Of a DNA stretch of 64,000 bases, positions 44,063-52,109 are shown piece by piece (position 1 is the first letter of the stretch; the number at the start of each line of letters is the position of its first letter). The notes below the pieces were generated by a model. That model saw nothing but the letters and a program-made list of their open reading frames with translations, had not been told where the DNA came from and did no database searches. The position numbers were made by a program, and so were the translations under genes. The DNA comes from Desulfobacterales bacterium (lineage in GTDB: Bacteria; Desulfobacterota; Desulfobacteria; Desulfobacterales; Desulfosalsimonadaceae), in contig JAGXKN010000015.1 in assembly GCA_018335195.1 (NCBI GenBank), forward strand, positions 1 through 64,000. The letters run 5' to 3'.

Positions 44063-45033
44063 TGTACGTTCTCGGACTTCAGGGCAGCCCGCGCGCAAAG
44101 GGCAATACCAACTTTCTTCTCGATGCGTTTCTGGGCGAGTGCCAAAGCCGCGGTGCGGCAATAGAGAAGATACAGGCCCGCCGGCTTCACGTGGAGCCTT
44201 GCACCGGCTGCGGAACCTGCGAAAAAAAAGGTTATTGTATATTTACCGACGATGACATGGCCCGGCGGATGTATTTTCTGCTCTGGCGGGCCGATGTGGT
44301 GATACTGGCCTCGCCCGTGTATTTCTACAACTTTCCCGCCCCCATCAAGGCGGTGATTGACCGGAGCCAAGCCCTGTGGTCCCGCAAGTATAAACTCGGC
44401 CTCGAGGACCCGGGACGTCCCTGGCGTCAGGGCTTTATGCTTTCCGTGGGCGCCACAAAGGGCAAAAACCTGTTTGACGGGATGTCTTTGACCGCCCGGT
44501 ACTTTTTTGACGCCGCGGGCGCGGCTTATACGGATGCGGTCACCTACCGAAGGATCGAGGCAGCCGGGGAACTGGAAAAACAGCCCGGGGTTTTTGATGA
44601 TGTAAAAACGGCCCTGGAAAAGGCGGCCCCGCTTTTTTCCCGAAAGAAAATCCTGTTTGCATGCCGGGAAAACGCCTGCCGGAGCCAGATGGCCGCCGGT
44701 TTTGCCAGGCAGAGGGCTGGCGACCGCATCGAGGCGTTGCACGCGGGCAGCACGCCCGCTGACCGGGTCAATCCGCAAATGCAGGAAGCAATGGCGGAAA
44801 AGGGAATTGATATGGCTTATCGCAGCACCCGGACCATCGCGGATGCTGTTGCCGAAAGCACGCCGGATCTGATCGTGACAATGGGCTGCGGGGAGCAGTG
44901 TCCCTATATTCCGGGCGTGAGTTACATTGACTGGGACCTGCCGGACCCGGCCGGCCGCTCCGCTGAATTCATGCGGCAGGTGCGCGACGAGATCGAGCAG
45001 CGGGTGCGGCAGTTGGTTTCCGATTATGCCTGA
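44062..45033 (+). CDS. Fusion of iron-sulfur flavoprotein and ArsC-type low-MW phosphatase/arsenate reductase
   Basis: A 323-residue two-part protein. Residues 1-185 are an NADPH-dependent FMN reductase-like domain (LGLQGSPRAKGNT) with the compact cysteine motif C47-x2-C50-x2-C53-x5-C59 of iron-sulfur flavoproteins. Residues about 195-323 are a low-molecular-weight phosphatase domain with the P-loop CRENACRS (C201-x5-R207-S208), the later TMGCGEQCP cysteines and the acidic DWDLPDP loop, as in thioredoxin-linked ArsC. The Cys relay would suit arsenate reduction with electrons from the flavin half (inference). ATG 44062 has AAGGAGG. It converges with the ThiF gene, overlapping by 10 bp. Confidence 0.82.
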   Translation: MYVLGLQGSPRAKGNTNFLLDAFLGECQSRGAAIEKIQARRLHVEPCTGCGTCEKKGYCIFTDDDMARRMYFLLWRADVVILASPVYFYNFPAPIKAVIDRSQALWSRKYKLGLEDPGRPWRQGFMLSVGATKGKNLFDGMSLTARYFFDAAGAAYTDAVTYRRIEAAGELEKQPGVFDDVKTALEKAAPLFSRKKILFACRENACRSQMAAGFARQRAGDRIEALHAGSTPADRVNPQMQEAMAEKGIDMAYRSTRTIADAVAESTPDLIVTMGCGEQCPYIPGVSYIDWDLPDPAGRSAEFMRQVRDEIEQRVRQLVSDYA

Positions 45034-45920
45034 TCCGGGTCGGTTCCAAAGGAGAATTCCTGGAAAGCCGCATTTTCCAGATCCACGTAGAGCATCCGGT
45101 TCCTCAGGCTCCGGCCGCGGTTTGTGAGAATTTTGACCGTCTCCATGGCCTGGAGGGACGCCAGCACAGCCGGGGTGACACCGGGTACGCCCATGACCGC
45201 CTCAGGTGAGTCAGCCGGCTCAAAAGCCTGCTCCGCCTCTCCGTAAATGCGTTCAAGTCCCGGGTCCTGAGGGTAAATCGTCATGATCTGGCCTTCAAAC
45301 CCGGCAATTGCGGCATGGACCAGGGGGATGCCGGCAGTTTTGGAGGCTTGTGCCAATACCAGCCGGTCTGAAACGTTGTCAAGCGCATCTACGACCGTAT
45401 TTGTCCCGGCAAGAATTTCCGCGGCATTATCCTTATCCAGGCGGTGCGGAAAGCTTCGGACCGTCACCGCGGGGTTTACGGCGGCAAGCATGTTTTTTGC
45501 CGCCGCTGCCTTGTTTGTGCCCAGGGTTTCTGCTGTTGCCAGGGCCTGCCGGTTTAAGTTGGACGCCTCGAACACGTCCGGATCTGCCACGGTGAGCATG
45601 CCGATGCCCATGCGGGCCAGTATGGTTATCACCTGGCCGCCCAGTCCGCCGGCACCGATGATCGCGACACCGGATTGTGTCAGCTTGAGTTGCTCCCGGG
45701 CCGACAGAATGGAAGTGTTGCGCAGGTACCGAACCGGCCAGATATCGGACTGCAGGGCTGCAGCATAAATTTCCCGCAGGTTTTTGCCGGACTGCCGGCA
45801 AATCTCTTGGGCTCCGGATTCGTGTATGCCCCGGAGGCTTCTTTGCGCCGGGTCGGTTACGGTTTCCGCCCGGTTTGCAATCATGGCCGTAAGTGTTGTG
45901 TTGTTATTTTTTTCAGACAT
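45024..45920 (-). CDS. E1-like adenylyltransferase (ThiF/MoeB/HesA family)
   Basis: A 298-residue protein that activates the C-terminal glycine of MoaD/ThiS-like proteins with ATP. It has the nucleotide motif GVAIIGAGGLGGQV, ADPDVFEASNLNRQ and DALDNVSDRLVL. The C-x2-C zinc pairs of MoeB are not visible, so it belongs to the HesA-like side. The start at 45920 is MSEKNNN; the frame extends further. It is divergent from the MoaD-like gene by 15 bp, which makes that protein its natural partner, and it is next to the aldehyde oxidoreductase genes. Confidence 0.85.
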   Translation of the reverse strand: MSEKNNNTTLTAMIANRAETVTDPAQRSLRGIHESGAQEICRQSGKNLREIYAAALQSDIWPVRYLRNTSILSAREQLKLTQSGVAIIGAGGLGGQVITILARMGIGMLTVADPDVFEASNLNRQALATAETLGTNKAAAAKNMLAAVNPAVTVRSFPHRLDKDNAAEILAGTNTVVDALDNVSDRLVLAQASKTAGIPLVHAAIAGFEGQIMTIYPQDPGLERIYGEAEQAFEPADSPEAVMGVPGVTPAVLASLQAMETVKILTNRGRSLRNRMLYVDLENAAFQEFSFGTDPDQA

Positions 45921-45935
45921 AGGTAAATCTTTTAG

Positions 45936-46187
45936 ATGGGTAAAACAATGGAAATCGAAGTTTACCTGTATGCCTCGCTGGCCAAATACCTGCCGCAAAC
46001 CGCTGCCGGAAAATCGGTGCGCCTTTCCTGCGCCCCGGGGCATACCGCCGAAGATATTGCAGATCAATTGCAGCTGCCGAAAAAGCAAATCAAACTCGTA
46101 TTTGTCAACGGCGTACGAAAACCCCTGCAGACTCCGCTTTCAGACGGCGACCGGCTCGGGCTTTTCCCGCCCGTGGGAGGCGGCTAA
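45936..46187 (+). CDS. MoaD/ThiS-like sulfur carrier protein
   Basis: An 83-residue ubiquitin-fold protein: YLYASLAKYLP, VFVNGVRKPLQTPL, DGDRLGLFPPVGGG. It ends in a di/tri-glycine, needed for thiocarboxylation. The Met at 45948 is an alternative start. It is probably the sulfur donor for the pyranopterin of the neighbouring tungsten-type oxidoreductase, and the substrate of the divergent ThiF-like protein. Its last 4 bp overlap the end of the convergent gene. Confidence 0.87.
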   Translation: MGKTMEIEVYLYASLAKYLPQTAAGKSVRLSCAPGHTAEDIADQLQLPKKQIKLVFVNGVRKPLQTPLSDGDRLGLFPPVGGG

Positions 46188-46843
46188 CCCGGCGCATGCG
46201 TTTTGAGCACGACGTCTCCGGTGGTCTCGCCCAGCCGATCGGCCACCTGCCCGGGATCGATTTGCGCCCCGTCCATCCATACCCCCAGGCATCCGGGTTC
46301 CAGCAGGCTGCGCTGGGAGTTCCAGAACTGCAGAAAATCCCCGGCATCCATGCACACGCCCCGGCCGAGCAGATCATTCCCGATAGCCTCGGCCACCTGG
46401 TTGAAACACTTCACAGTAACCGGCACTGTTGAGCCGGATTCGGAATTATCCGGCCCGGATCGGCCTGCATTGTATGACCGGCGCATTGCCCGGTACTGGC
46501 CTTCTTTTCGAAAAGCCGCCCCGAACAGTCCCGGCATGGCCGCGGAAAGCCCGAGCGAGCATGGTTTGATAATGCGGGTTTCCTCCGGGCGGTCCACCGC
46601 CTGGCCCTCCATGAATATGGTCTGGATCCGGTTTTGAATGAAATCCGCATCCAGCCGGAGGTGTTGTGTCAGAAATTCATTCACGGGGATGCCGGCGGGC
46701 GCTTGGTAGCGGATACCGCGGGCCAGCACCAGCCGCATCAGGGGAAGCTGGCCTTGGGGAAGGTGGATTTCCAATGTTGGTCCGGGCGCACAGGTCATGG
46801 TGATTTTTTCGTCCGGGCGGATGTCAGCGCCCCGTCCGGGCAC
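46184..46843 (-). CDS. Unknown protein next to aldehyde oxidoreductase
   Basis: A 219-residue protein with no motif I recognise. Notable stretches are ARGIRYQAPAGIPVNEFL, LSAAMPGLFGAAFRKEGQYR and KCFNQVAEAIGNDLLGRGV. It lacks cysteine clusters, signal peptide and membrane helices. It follows the aldehyde oxidoreductase gene by 41 bp in the same direction, so probably belongs to it, perhaps as maturation or partner protein. The start could also be the Met at 46798. Confidence 0.65.
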   Translation of the reverse strand: MPGRGADIRPDEKITMTCAPGPTLEIHLPQGQLPLMRLVLARGIRYQAPAGIPVNEFLTQHLRLDADFIQNRIQTIFMEGQAVDRPEETRIIKPCSLGLSAAMPGLFGAAFRKEGQYRAMRRSYNAGRSGPDNSESGSTVPVTVKCFNQVAEAIGNDLLGRGVCMDAGDFLQFWNSQRSLLEPGCLGVWMDGAQIDPGQVADRLGETTGDVVLKTHAPG

Positions 46844-46884
46844 GGCCGGGCGGGGCGCTTTGCATGCGGGAGCAAACCGGTTGG

Positions 46885-48621
46885 TCAGAAGTTATACACG
46901 GAATCCAAATCCTCGCCGCTGATCTGGAATGTAACGTCATGGGGCCCAAAGGACTCGGTCCGGAAATAATCCGGCAGCCGGTCGTCCTTGGGGCCGAATC
47001 CGGCGCGCTCGTTGAAATCGCGCTCCAGTTTCAGGATTTTTTTGCCCAGCTCCGATACATCGTCAGCCGTAAAATTCAGGCCGTGAAATGCGTTGATCAT
47101 GTCAATCATGGCCTGGAAGGTTTCCTGCTGGTCCAGGATGGCAAATGCGATAAACAGGCACATCCCGGTGGAATCAATGGCCGCGGTGGCCACCTGGAGG
47201 TTGCGCGACAGCTCGATCTGGCCCTCGGGCTTTAATGCATCCACGTTGCCACCGACGCCGAGCAGGTTTGCGGTCACCGCGTACCCAGCCGTGTGGTCGG
47301 CGCCCATGGTGGTGGTGGCATACGTCACGCCCATGCCCTGCACGGCCCGGGGGTCATATGCCGGCATGGACTGGTTTTTGACCACCGGTACCCGCTCGAC
47401 TCCGAAGACCTTGCCGGTAACCGCGGCCCCGCTCCCCAGGATCCGGCCCAGGGGCGTGCCCTTGCCCACTTCCCTGACCAGTTCGATGGCCTTGTTCGCA
47501 TCGCCGTATTCCGCCAGCCCGGCTTCCATGGCCACGCCGATGGTGGCGCCCATTTCAATGGTATCCAGCCCGTAGTCGTCATCAAGCCGGTCGAGCATGG
47601 CAATGCTGTCCAGATCGTCGATGCCGCAGTTGCCGCCGTGGGCCCACACGGTTTCGTACTCGGGCTGCTTGGTCAGGTAGTGGCCGTCCTTGTCATGGTA
47701 AATGCCGGAACATCGGATCACGCAACCCCGGTGGCAGCCGTGGGTGGCTTTGCCGCCACGGGCGGTCTCGGTTTCGGCCTGGGTCTCGCCGCTGATGGCA
47801 GCGGCGCCCTTGAACCGGCCGGTCTTAAAATTGTAGGTGGGGTAGGCGCCGGCTTCGTTGACCACGTTGGTCAGCACGTTGGTGCCGTATGCGGGCAGCC
47901 CCTGGCCGGTGACCGAATGGTTTCTCAGGCCGGAGACAAAGGTTTTGTTTGCCTCCTTGAACTTGTCCGGATCCTTGGCCGAGCGCATGGACATGCCGGC
48001 ATCGTCGAGCACAATCGCCTTGACGCCCTTACTGCCCATGACCGCGCCCACGCCGCCGCGGGCCGCATGCCGGGCCGGTCGCACTTCCATGTCCGTGCAG
48101 GCCACGGTGGAAGCCAGCATTTTCATTTCCCCGGCCTGGCCAATGGTAATGCAGCAAATCTTTTCCCCGTATTCCGAGGTGAGCTTTTCTACCGTGTCGT
48201 AATTGCCCTTCATCTTCAGATCATCTGCGGGTTCGATTTCCACGCCGTCCTTGTTGACCAAGATTTTGTAGAGCTTGTCCTCAGCCGGGTGGCCTTCCAG
48301 AACAATGGCCGCGTACCCCAGCCGGGCAAGCACCTGTGCGGGCTGGCCGCCGGCGTTGGCCTCCTTGATTCCGCCGGTCAGCGGACTTTTACATCCCACC
48401 GAAATCCGGCCGGACATGGCTGCGGCCGTGCCGCTGAGCAGTCCCGGTGCAATGACCAGCTTGTTTTCCGCGCCAAGGGGATGGCACAGGGGCGGGACCT
48501 CTTTGGCGACAATCGTCGAGGTCATGCCCCGGCCGCCGAATCCTTCGTAGTCGCCGAGCGGTTCGGTCTTGGCTGTCGGGGCCTGATCGGGTCCCATCTG
48601 GATGCGCAGGATCTTATCCAT
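46885..48621 (-). CDS. Tungsten-type aldehyde ferredoxin oxidoreductase
   Basis: Oxidises aldehydes with ferredoxin using a bis-pterin tungsten cofactor and one [4Fe-4S] cluster. The 578 residues have the N-terminal beta domain with FGGRGM, the pterin-phosphate regions SGRISVGCKSP and VRPARHAARGGVGAVMGSKG, the cluster Cys C296, C300, C304 and C488 (IDSTGMC). The first three are spaced C-x3-C-x3-C instead of the usual C-x2-C-x3-C. The start at 48621 has AGGAGGTGATC. The MoaD- and ThiF-like genes beside it support a cofactor-assembly cluster. A tungsten rather than molybdenum ligand is by family. Confidence 0.87.
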   Translation of the reverse strand: MDKILRIQMGPDQAPTAKTEPLGDYEGFGGRGMTSTIVAKEVPPLCHPLGAENKLVIAPGLLSGTAAAMSGRISVGCKSPLTGGIKEANAGGQPAQVLARLGYAAIVLEGHPAEDKLYKILVNKDGVEIEPADDLKMKGNYDTVEKLTSEYGEKICCITIGQAGEMKMLASTVACTDMEVRPARHAARGGVGAVMGSKGVKAIVLDDAGMSMRSAKDPDKFKEANKTFVSGLRNHSVTGQGLPAYGTNVLTNVVNEAGAYPTYNFKTGRFKGAAAISGETQAETETARGGKATHGCHRGCVIRCSGIYHDKDGHYLTKQPEYETVWAHGGNCGIDDLDSIAMLDRLDDDYGLDTIEMGATIGVAMEAGLAEYGDANKAIELVREVGKGTPLGRILGSGAAVTGKVFGVERVPVVKNQSMPAYDPRAVQGMGVTYATTTMGADHTAGYAVTANLLGVGGNVDALKPEGQIELSRNLQVATAAIDSTGMCLFIAFAILDQQETFQAMIDMINAFHGLNFTADDVSELGKKILKLERDFNERAGFGPKDDRLPDYFRTESFGPHDVTFQISGEDLDSVYNF

Positions 48622-48684
48622 CGGATCACCTCCTGATAAAGGCTGGTTAAAAGGGAAGGTCAGACGAATCGTCTTTACTGATTC

Positions 48685-48713
48685 ATTTTTATTCCAAATG
48701 AGCGTGATGTCAA
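48685..48713 (-). promoter_or_regulatory. Candidate promoter for the aldehyde oxidoreductase
   Basis: On the minus strand TTGACA (48713-48708) is followed after 16-17 bp by TAAAAAT (48691-48685), about 65 bp before the start codon. Confidence 0.45.
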
Positions 48714-48730
48714 GTGTATTGCGCAACAGG

Positions 48731-49522
48731 TCATTGATCGTCCGGGTCCAGCCCGAGGGCGGGATCCGGCTTTCTGCCGGATTTGCCGTCCTTGTAGCAT
48801 TTTGCTGCATACCAGTTAATTTGCCTGCAAATGCCACGGATTATCGTAACTTCGGCAGCGCGCAGGGGCAGGCGGGAAAAAAACCGCCGGAATCGATCCA
48901 TCCAGTGATCCGGGTTGTCCGGCTGAATAAAGTTGATGCGCACCAGGGAGTCCTTGAGCTGGTCATACATGGCATCGAGTTCGTGGCGGGTGGCCAGCCT
49001 GGGAGAAAAATTCTTTGCCGGGGCAAGGCTCGCCTTGAAAAGTTCGTAGCAGACCACCATCACGGAATGTGCCAGGTTGAGCGAGGAAAATCCGGCGGTG
49101 GGAATGTTAACGAGCCCGTGGCACAACCTGAGCTCTTCGTTTGTCAGTCCCCGGTCCTCCGGCCCGAAGATGACTGCCGCCCGGTTGTTTTGACAAACCG
49201 GCATAATCTGGGCCGCCATTTTTTCCGGTGACACGATTACCCGGCGCCGGCTGCCCAGCCGGGCGGTGGTTCCGGCAACATAGCCGAACACGGCCAGGGC
49301 GCTTTGCAAATCATTAAAGACCTGCACTTCGTGGATAACCCCGGCCGCCGCATGCGTGGCCAGGGTCAGGGTTCGGGGCCGATCGAAATTTTCCGGGCAT
49401 ACCAGCACGAGGTTGCCCAGGCCCATGTTGCACATGGCCCGTGCGGCCGCCCCGATGTTTTCCGGGTACCGGGGGCGGTTTAAGACAATGGATATGTTTC
49501 CCAGGTGGGATGTTTCGCTCAT
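48731..49522 (-). CDS. trmJ: tRNA 2'-O-methyltransferase, TrmJ/SpoU family
   Basis: A 263-residue SPOUT enzyme. All three SpoU motifs are present: PENIGAAARAMCNMG, VIFGPEDRGLTNEEL and SLNLAHSVMVVCYEL. Length and C-terminal helical extension fit TrmJ, which methylates the ribose of position 32 in tRNA. The start at 49522 has GAGAAGG; the Met seven codons upstream is less likely. It is upstream of the aldehyde oxidoreductase in the same direction but separated by 109 bp with its own promoter candidate. Confidence 0.87.
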   Translation of the reverse strand: MSETSHLGNISIVLNRPRYPENIGAAARAMCNMGLGNLVLVCPENFDRPRTLTLATHAAAGVIHEVQVFNDLQSALAVFGYVAGTTARLGSRRRVIVSPEKMAAQIMPVCQNNRAAVIFGPEDRGLTNEELRLCHGLVNIPTAGFSSLNLAHSVMVVCYELFKASLAPAKNFSPRLATRHELDAMYDQLKDSLVRINFIQPDNPDHWMDRFRRFFSRLPLRAAEVTIIRGICRQINWYAAKCYKDGKSGRKPDPALGLDPDDQ

Positions 49523-49692
49523 GTGCCTTCTCAGTCGTCTCAAGATGGTATACTCCCAATAACAAAACCGCGGCCGCGGGTCAATCTCCCCACCGGGAAA
49601 ACAGTGATGGGCAATTTGCGGGCCCCAGCGATTTTTTCAAGGTTTTATTAATTTTTACAAAAGAATAAAGACATTGAAAATCTTATATCCGT

Positions 49693-49718
49693 AGGGGCGA
49701 ACCTGCGTGTTCGCCCCT
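49693..49718. repeat. AGGGGCGAAC-type hairpin repeat
   Basis: GGGGCGAAC (49694-49702) pairs with GTTCGCCCC (49709-49717) around CTGCGT. The phrase GTAGGGGCGAACCTGCGTGT is a widely scattered type of intergenic repeat. The gap 49523-49848 otherwise holds only the promoter at 49780. Confidence 0.6.
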
Positions 49719-49779
49719 GCATTGCCGCAATATATCGCTTTGTATGATTGAAAAATCGGGAGAATCGCGATAAGAGCGG

Positions 49780-49808
49780 TTGACAGGAAACGACGGGGTT
49801 TTTAATAT
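49780..49808 (+). promoter_or_regulatory. Sigma-70-type promoter for the FmdB-like gene
   Basis: TTGACA (49780-49785) and TAATAT (49803-49808) with exactly 17 bp between; 40 bp before the start codon. One of the best promoter matches in the window. Confidence 0.75.
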
Positions 49809-49848
49809 GATTCTGAAATTTTGCTTACCCGGAGGCCGGAGGTAGGAG

Positions 49849-50337
49849 ATGCCTATATACGAGTTTTACTGCGAGCCTTGCAACACGATTTTCAGCTTTT
49901 TTTCCAGGTCGGTGAATACAAGCCGGATCCCGGCCTGCCCGAAGTGCGAAAACAGCGCCCTGACCCGGCGCATGTCCCGGTTTGCCGTCACGGGCCGGGC
50001 CGCCGAAGAAGACGATGAGGATCTGCCCGTGGATTCGGACAAGATGGGGCGGGCCATGGAGATACTGGCCGGAGAGGCCGACCGGATCGACGAGGACAAT
50101 CCCCGCCGGGCCGCAGACCTGATGCGCAGGCTGGGCAATATGACCGGGATGGAATTCGGGCCCGGCATGGAAGAGGCGCTGCGGCGGATGGAAAAAGGAG
50201 AGGACCCCGAGCAGATCGAAGCGGAAATGGGCGATGTGCTGGAAAACGAGGAGCCGTTTTTCGCATCCGGCGGCCGCCCGGGCCGGCTGCGCCGGAACTT
50301 GCCGCCCAAACGCGATGACACGCTCTATGAATTATAA
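49849..50337 (+). CDS. FmdB-type zinc ribbon protein
   Basis: A 162-residue protein. Residues 1-45 are an FmdB-type zinc ribbon, MPIYEFYCEPCNTIFSFF then ACPKCENSALTRRMSRF, giving two C-x2-C pairs. The remainder is acidic and helical (GNMTGMEFGPGMEEALRRME, DPEQIEAEMGD). The FmdB family is named as putative regulators but its function is not established. The gene has a strong promoter of its own and overlaps the convergent LysR gene by 13 bp. Confidence 0.82.
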   Translation: MPIYEFYCEPCNTIFSFFSRSVNTSRIPACPKCENSALTRRMSRFAVTGRAAEEDDEDLPVDSDKMGRAMEILAGEADRIDEDNPRRAADLMRRLGNMTGMEFGPGMEEALRRMEKGEDPEQIEAEMGDVLENEEPFFASGGRPGRLRRNLPPKRDDTLYEL

Positions 50338-51236
50338 GCTCCGCCGGAAAGTAAATTTTCCAGGTAATCCATAAACGTCTTGCATGCGGGCGAAGGCGTT
50401 CGATCCGCGTGCGTGGTCAGGTAAAAATTGCGCTGCAGGTCCAGCCCGCGGATCGGCAGGGCTTTTAAAGCGCCGCTCCGCAGTTCGTCACTTACCGCGA
50501 TCGGAGAGAGCACGGATATGCCGATGCCGCTTTTGATGCCCTGGATGACCGAGGCCGTGCTGCCGAGCTCGGCTGTCACGGTTAGGGCTTCCAACCCAGA
50601 GCCCGCTTCTTCCAGGTTTTTTTTCAGAGATTTCAATGTGCCGGAGCCTTGCTCCCGGATGATAAAAGGCTCGGCGTGCAGTTCACGCAAATCCACGGCC
50701 TGCCGGCAAGCCCACTTGTGATCCGCCCGCACGATCAGGCGCATCTCGTCGTTGATCAAGGCTTTCTGGGAAATCCGCGCCTTGTCGGTTTCCGCCCCCA
50801 CAATACCGAAGTCCAGCCGGCCAGCAAAAATATCGTCAATAATCTGCGCTGTATCCCCCACGTGGACGCGGACCCGAACTTCCGGGCAGCGCCCGGTAAA
50901 ACCCCCGATCAACCGCGGCAGGATATAGCCGCCCGGTATGGTGCTGCCGCCGATTTCCAGGCGCCCGCCGATCTTTCCCAGAAATTCGGCCAAAGCGGTT
51001 TCGGTTTGTTCCGCCATCTGCAGCAGACGGGCTGCATGATTATACAGAAGCTCCCCGGCACCGGTAGCAACCGCCTTTTTGCCCATCCGGTCCACCAGCC
51101 GGCAGCCGAAGTGATTTTCCAGGTCCCGGATGTGGCTGCTGACCGTGGGCTGTGTAAGGTGCACGGCTTCGGCCGCCTTTGAGAACCCCTCCAGGTCGAT
51201 TACCTTTTTGAATATGTGCAGCTGCCAGAGGTCCAT
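50325..51236 (-). CDS. LysR-family regulator, selenium-associated type
   Basis: A 303-residue regulator. The N-terminal HTH reads HIFKKVIDLEGFSKAAEAVHLTQPTVSSHI, here known by FSKAAEAVHLTQPTVS; the effector domain follows from about 90. The Met at 51236 is the normal LysR start (MDLWQLHIF). It is divergent from yedF over 141 bp, the arrangement of the LysR type linked to selenium metabolism genes. It probably controls yedF from the shared intergenic region. The effector is unknown. Confidence 0.85.
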   Translation of the reverse strand: MDLWQLHIFKKVIDLEGFSKAAEAVHLTQPTVSSHIRDLENHFGCRLVDRMGKKAVATGAGELLYNHAARLLQMAEQTETALAEFLGKIGGRLEIGGSTIPGGYILPRLIGGFTGRCPEVRVRVHVGDTAQIIDDIFAGRLDFGIVGAETDKARISQKALINDEMRLIVRADHKWACRQAVDLRELHAEPFIIREQGSGTLKSLKKNLEEAGSGLEALTVTAELGSTASVIQGIKSGIGISVLSPIAVSDELRSGALKALPIRGLDLQRNFYLTTHADRTPSPACKTFMDYLENLLSGGAYNS

Positions 51237-51377
51237 TCGGATATCGCTTTTATAGATTTTTTCTCTTGAACAAAAAAATCGTATCGGAATTTGCAATTTG
51301 CCTTGATCATTGGAAAATGCTTATATTTTGAAATTCCATAAATAGCACATGCGGGATGAAAACGCAACGGAGGCGAT

Positions 51378-51971
51378 ATGAAGGAAATCGATGCAAGGCA
51401 GCGGGCGTGTCCGACCCCCGTCATCATGACAAAAGAGACAATCGAGGCCGAAGCCCCGGAGGCGATCCGGGTGCGGGTGGACAATGAAGCCGCAAGTCAG
51501 AATGTCAGCCGGTTTTTCAAGTCCAGGGCCTACGAGGCAAAAGTGGAAACCGCGGCAGACGGCTTCGAGGTGATCGGCACCCGCGGGGATACCGAATCCC
51601 GTCCCGATTCGCAGGCCGGCGCTGCCGGGTCTGAAAAAAAGATCATGGTGATGATCACCACCGATCGCATGGGATCCGGTGATGATACCCTGGGCGCAAA
51701 GCTGATGCGCAACTTTGTCCATACGCTCGGGGAAATGGGACCGGACCTGTGGCGGCTGGTGCTGGTCAACAGCGGCGTCAGACTCGCCGTGGAAGGCGCC
51801 GATGTGCTACCGGATCTGCGGGATCTGGAATCCGAGGGCCTGCAGATCCTTGTGTGCGGCACCTGCCTGGATCACTACGGCCTGCTGGATCAAAAGCGCG
51901 TGGGCGATACCACCAACATGCTCGATATCGTCACGGCCATGCAGCTCTCCGACCAGGTGATCAATATTTAA
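51378..51971 (+). CDS. yedF: YedF: TusA-like plus DsrE-like selenium-metabolism protein
   Basis: A 197-residue two-domain protein. Residues 1-70 are TusA-like with the C-P-x-P motif ARQRACPTPVIMTK (C11); residues about 85-197 are DsrE-like with TDRMGSGDDTLG and LQILVCGTCLDHYGL. The family occurs in genomes with the selenium-donor system and is thought to move sulfur or selenium. The start has GGAGG. It points to selenoproteins in this organism, although none is visible in this window. Confidence 0.87.
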   Translation: MKEIDARQRACPTPVIMTKETIEAEAPEAIRVRVDNEAASQNVSRFFKSRAYEAKVETAADGFEVIGTRGDTESRPDSQAGAAGSEKKIMVMITTDRMGSGDDTLGAKLMRNFVHTLGEMGPDLWRLVLVNSGVRLAVEGADVLPDLRDLESEGLQILVCGTCLDHYGLLDQKRVGDTTNMLDIVTAMQLSDQVINI

Positions 51972-52109
51972 TCCTTCCGGGGGCCCGGCTCCGGAGCCCC
52001 TTTTTCCGGTTATTGCCGCCTGTTTTACCGCCCGCTTGTTGATTTGCAGCAAATTATGGTTATAATAACCCTTTGCCTTTCAGATGAATCTTCAACAAGG
52101 AGGCGTTTT

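Noticed and set aside
47293-48636. 447-residue open frame opposite the aldehyde oxidoreductase
   Set aside because: Low-complexity His/Gly/Val translation and no ribosome site; the oxidoreductase is clearly the real gene.
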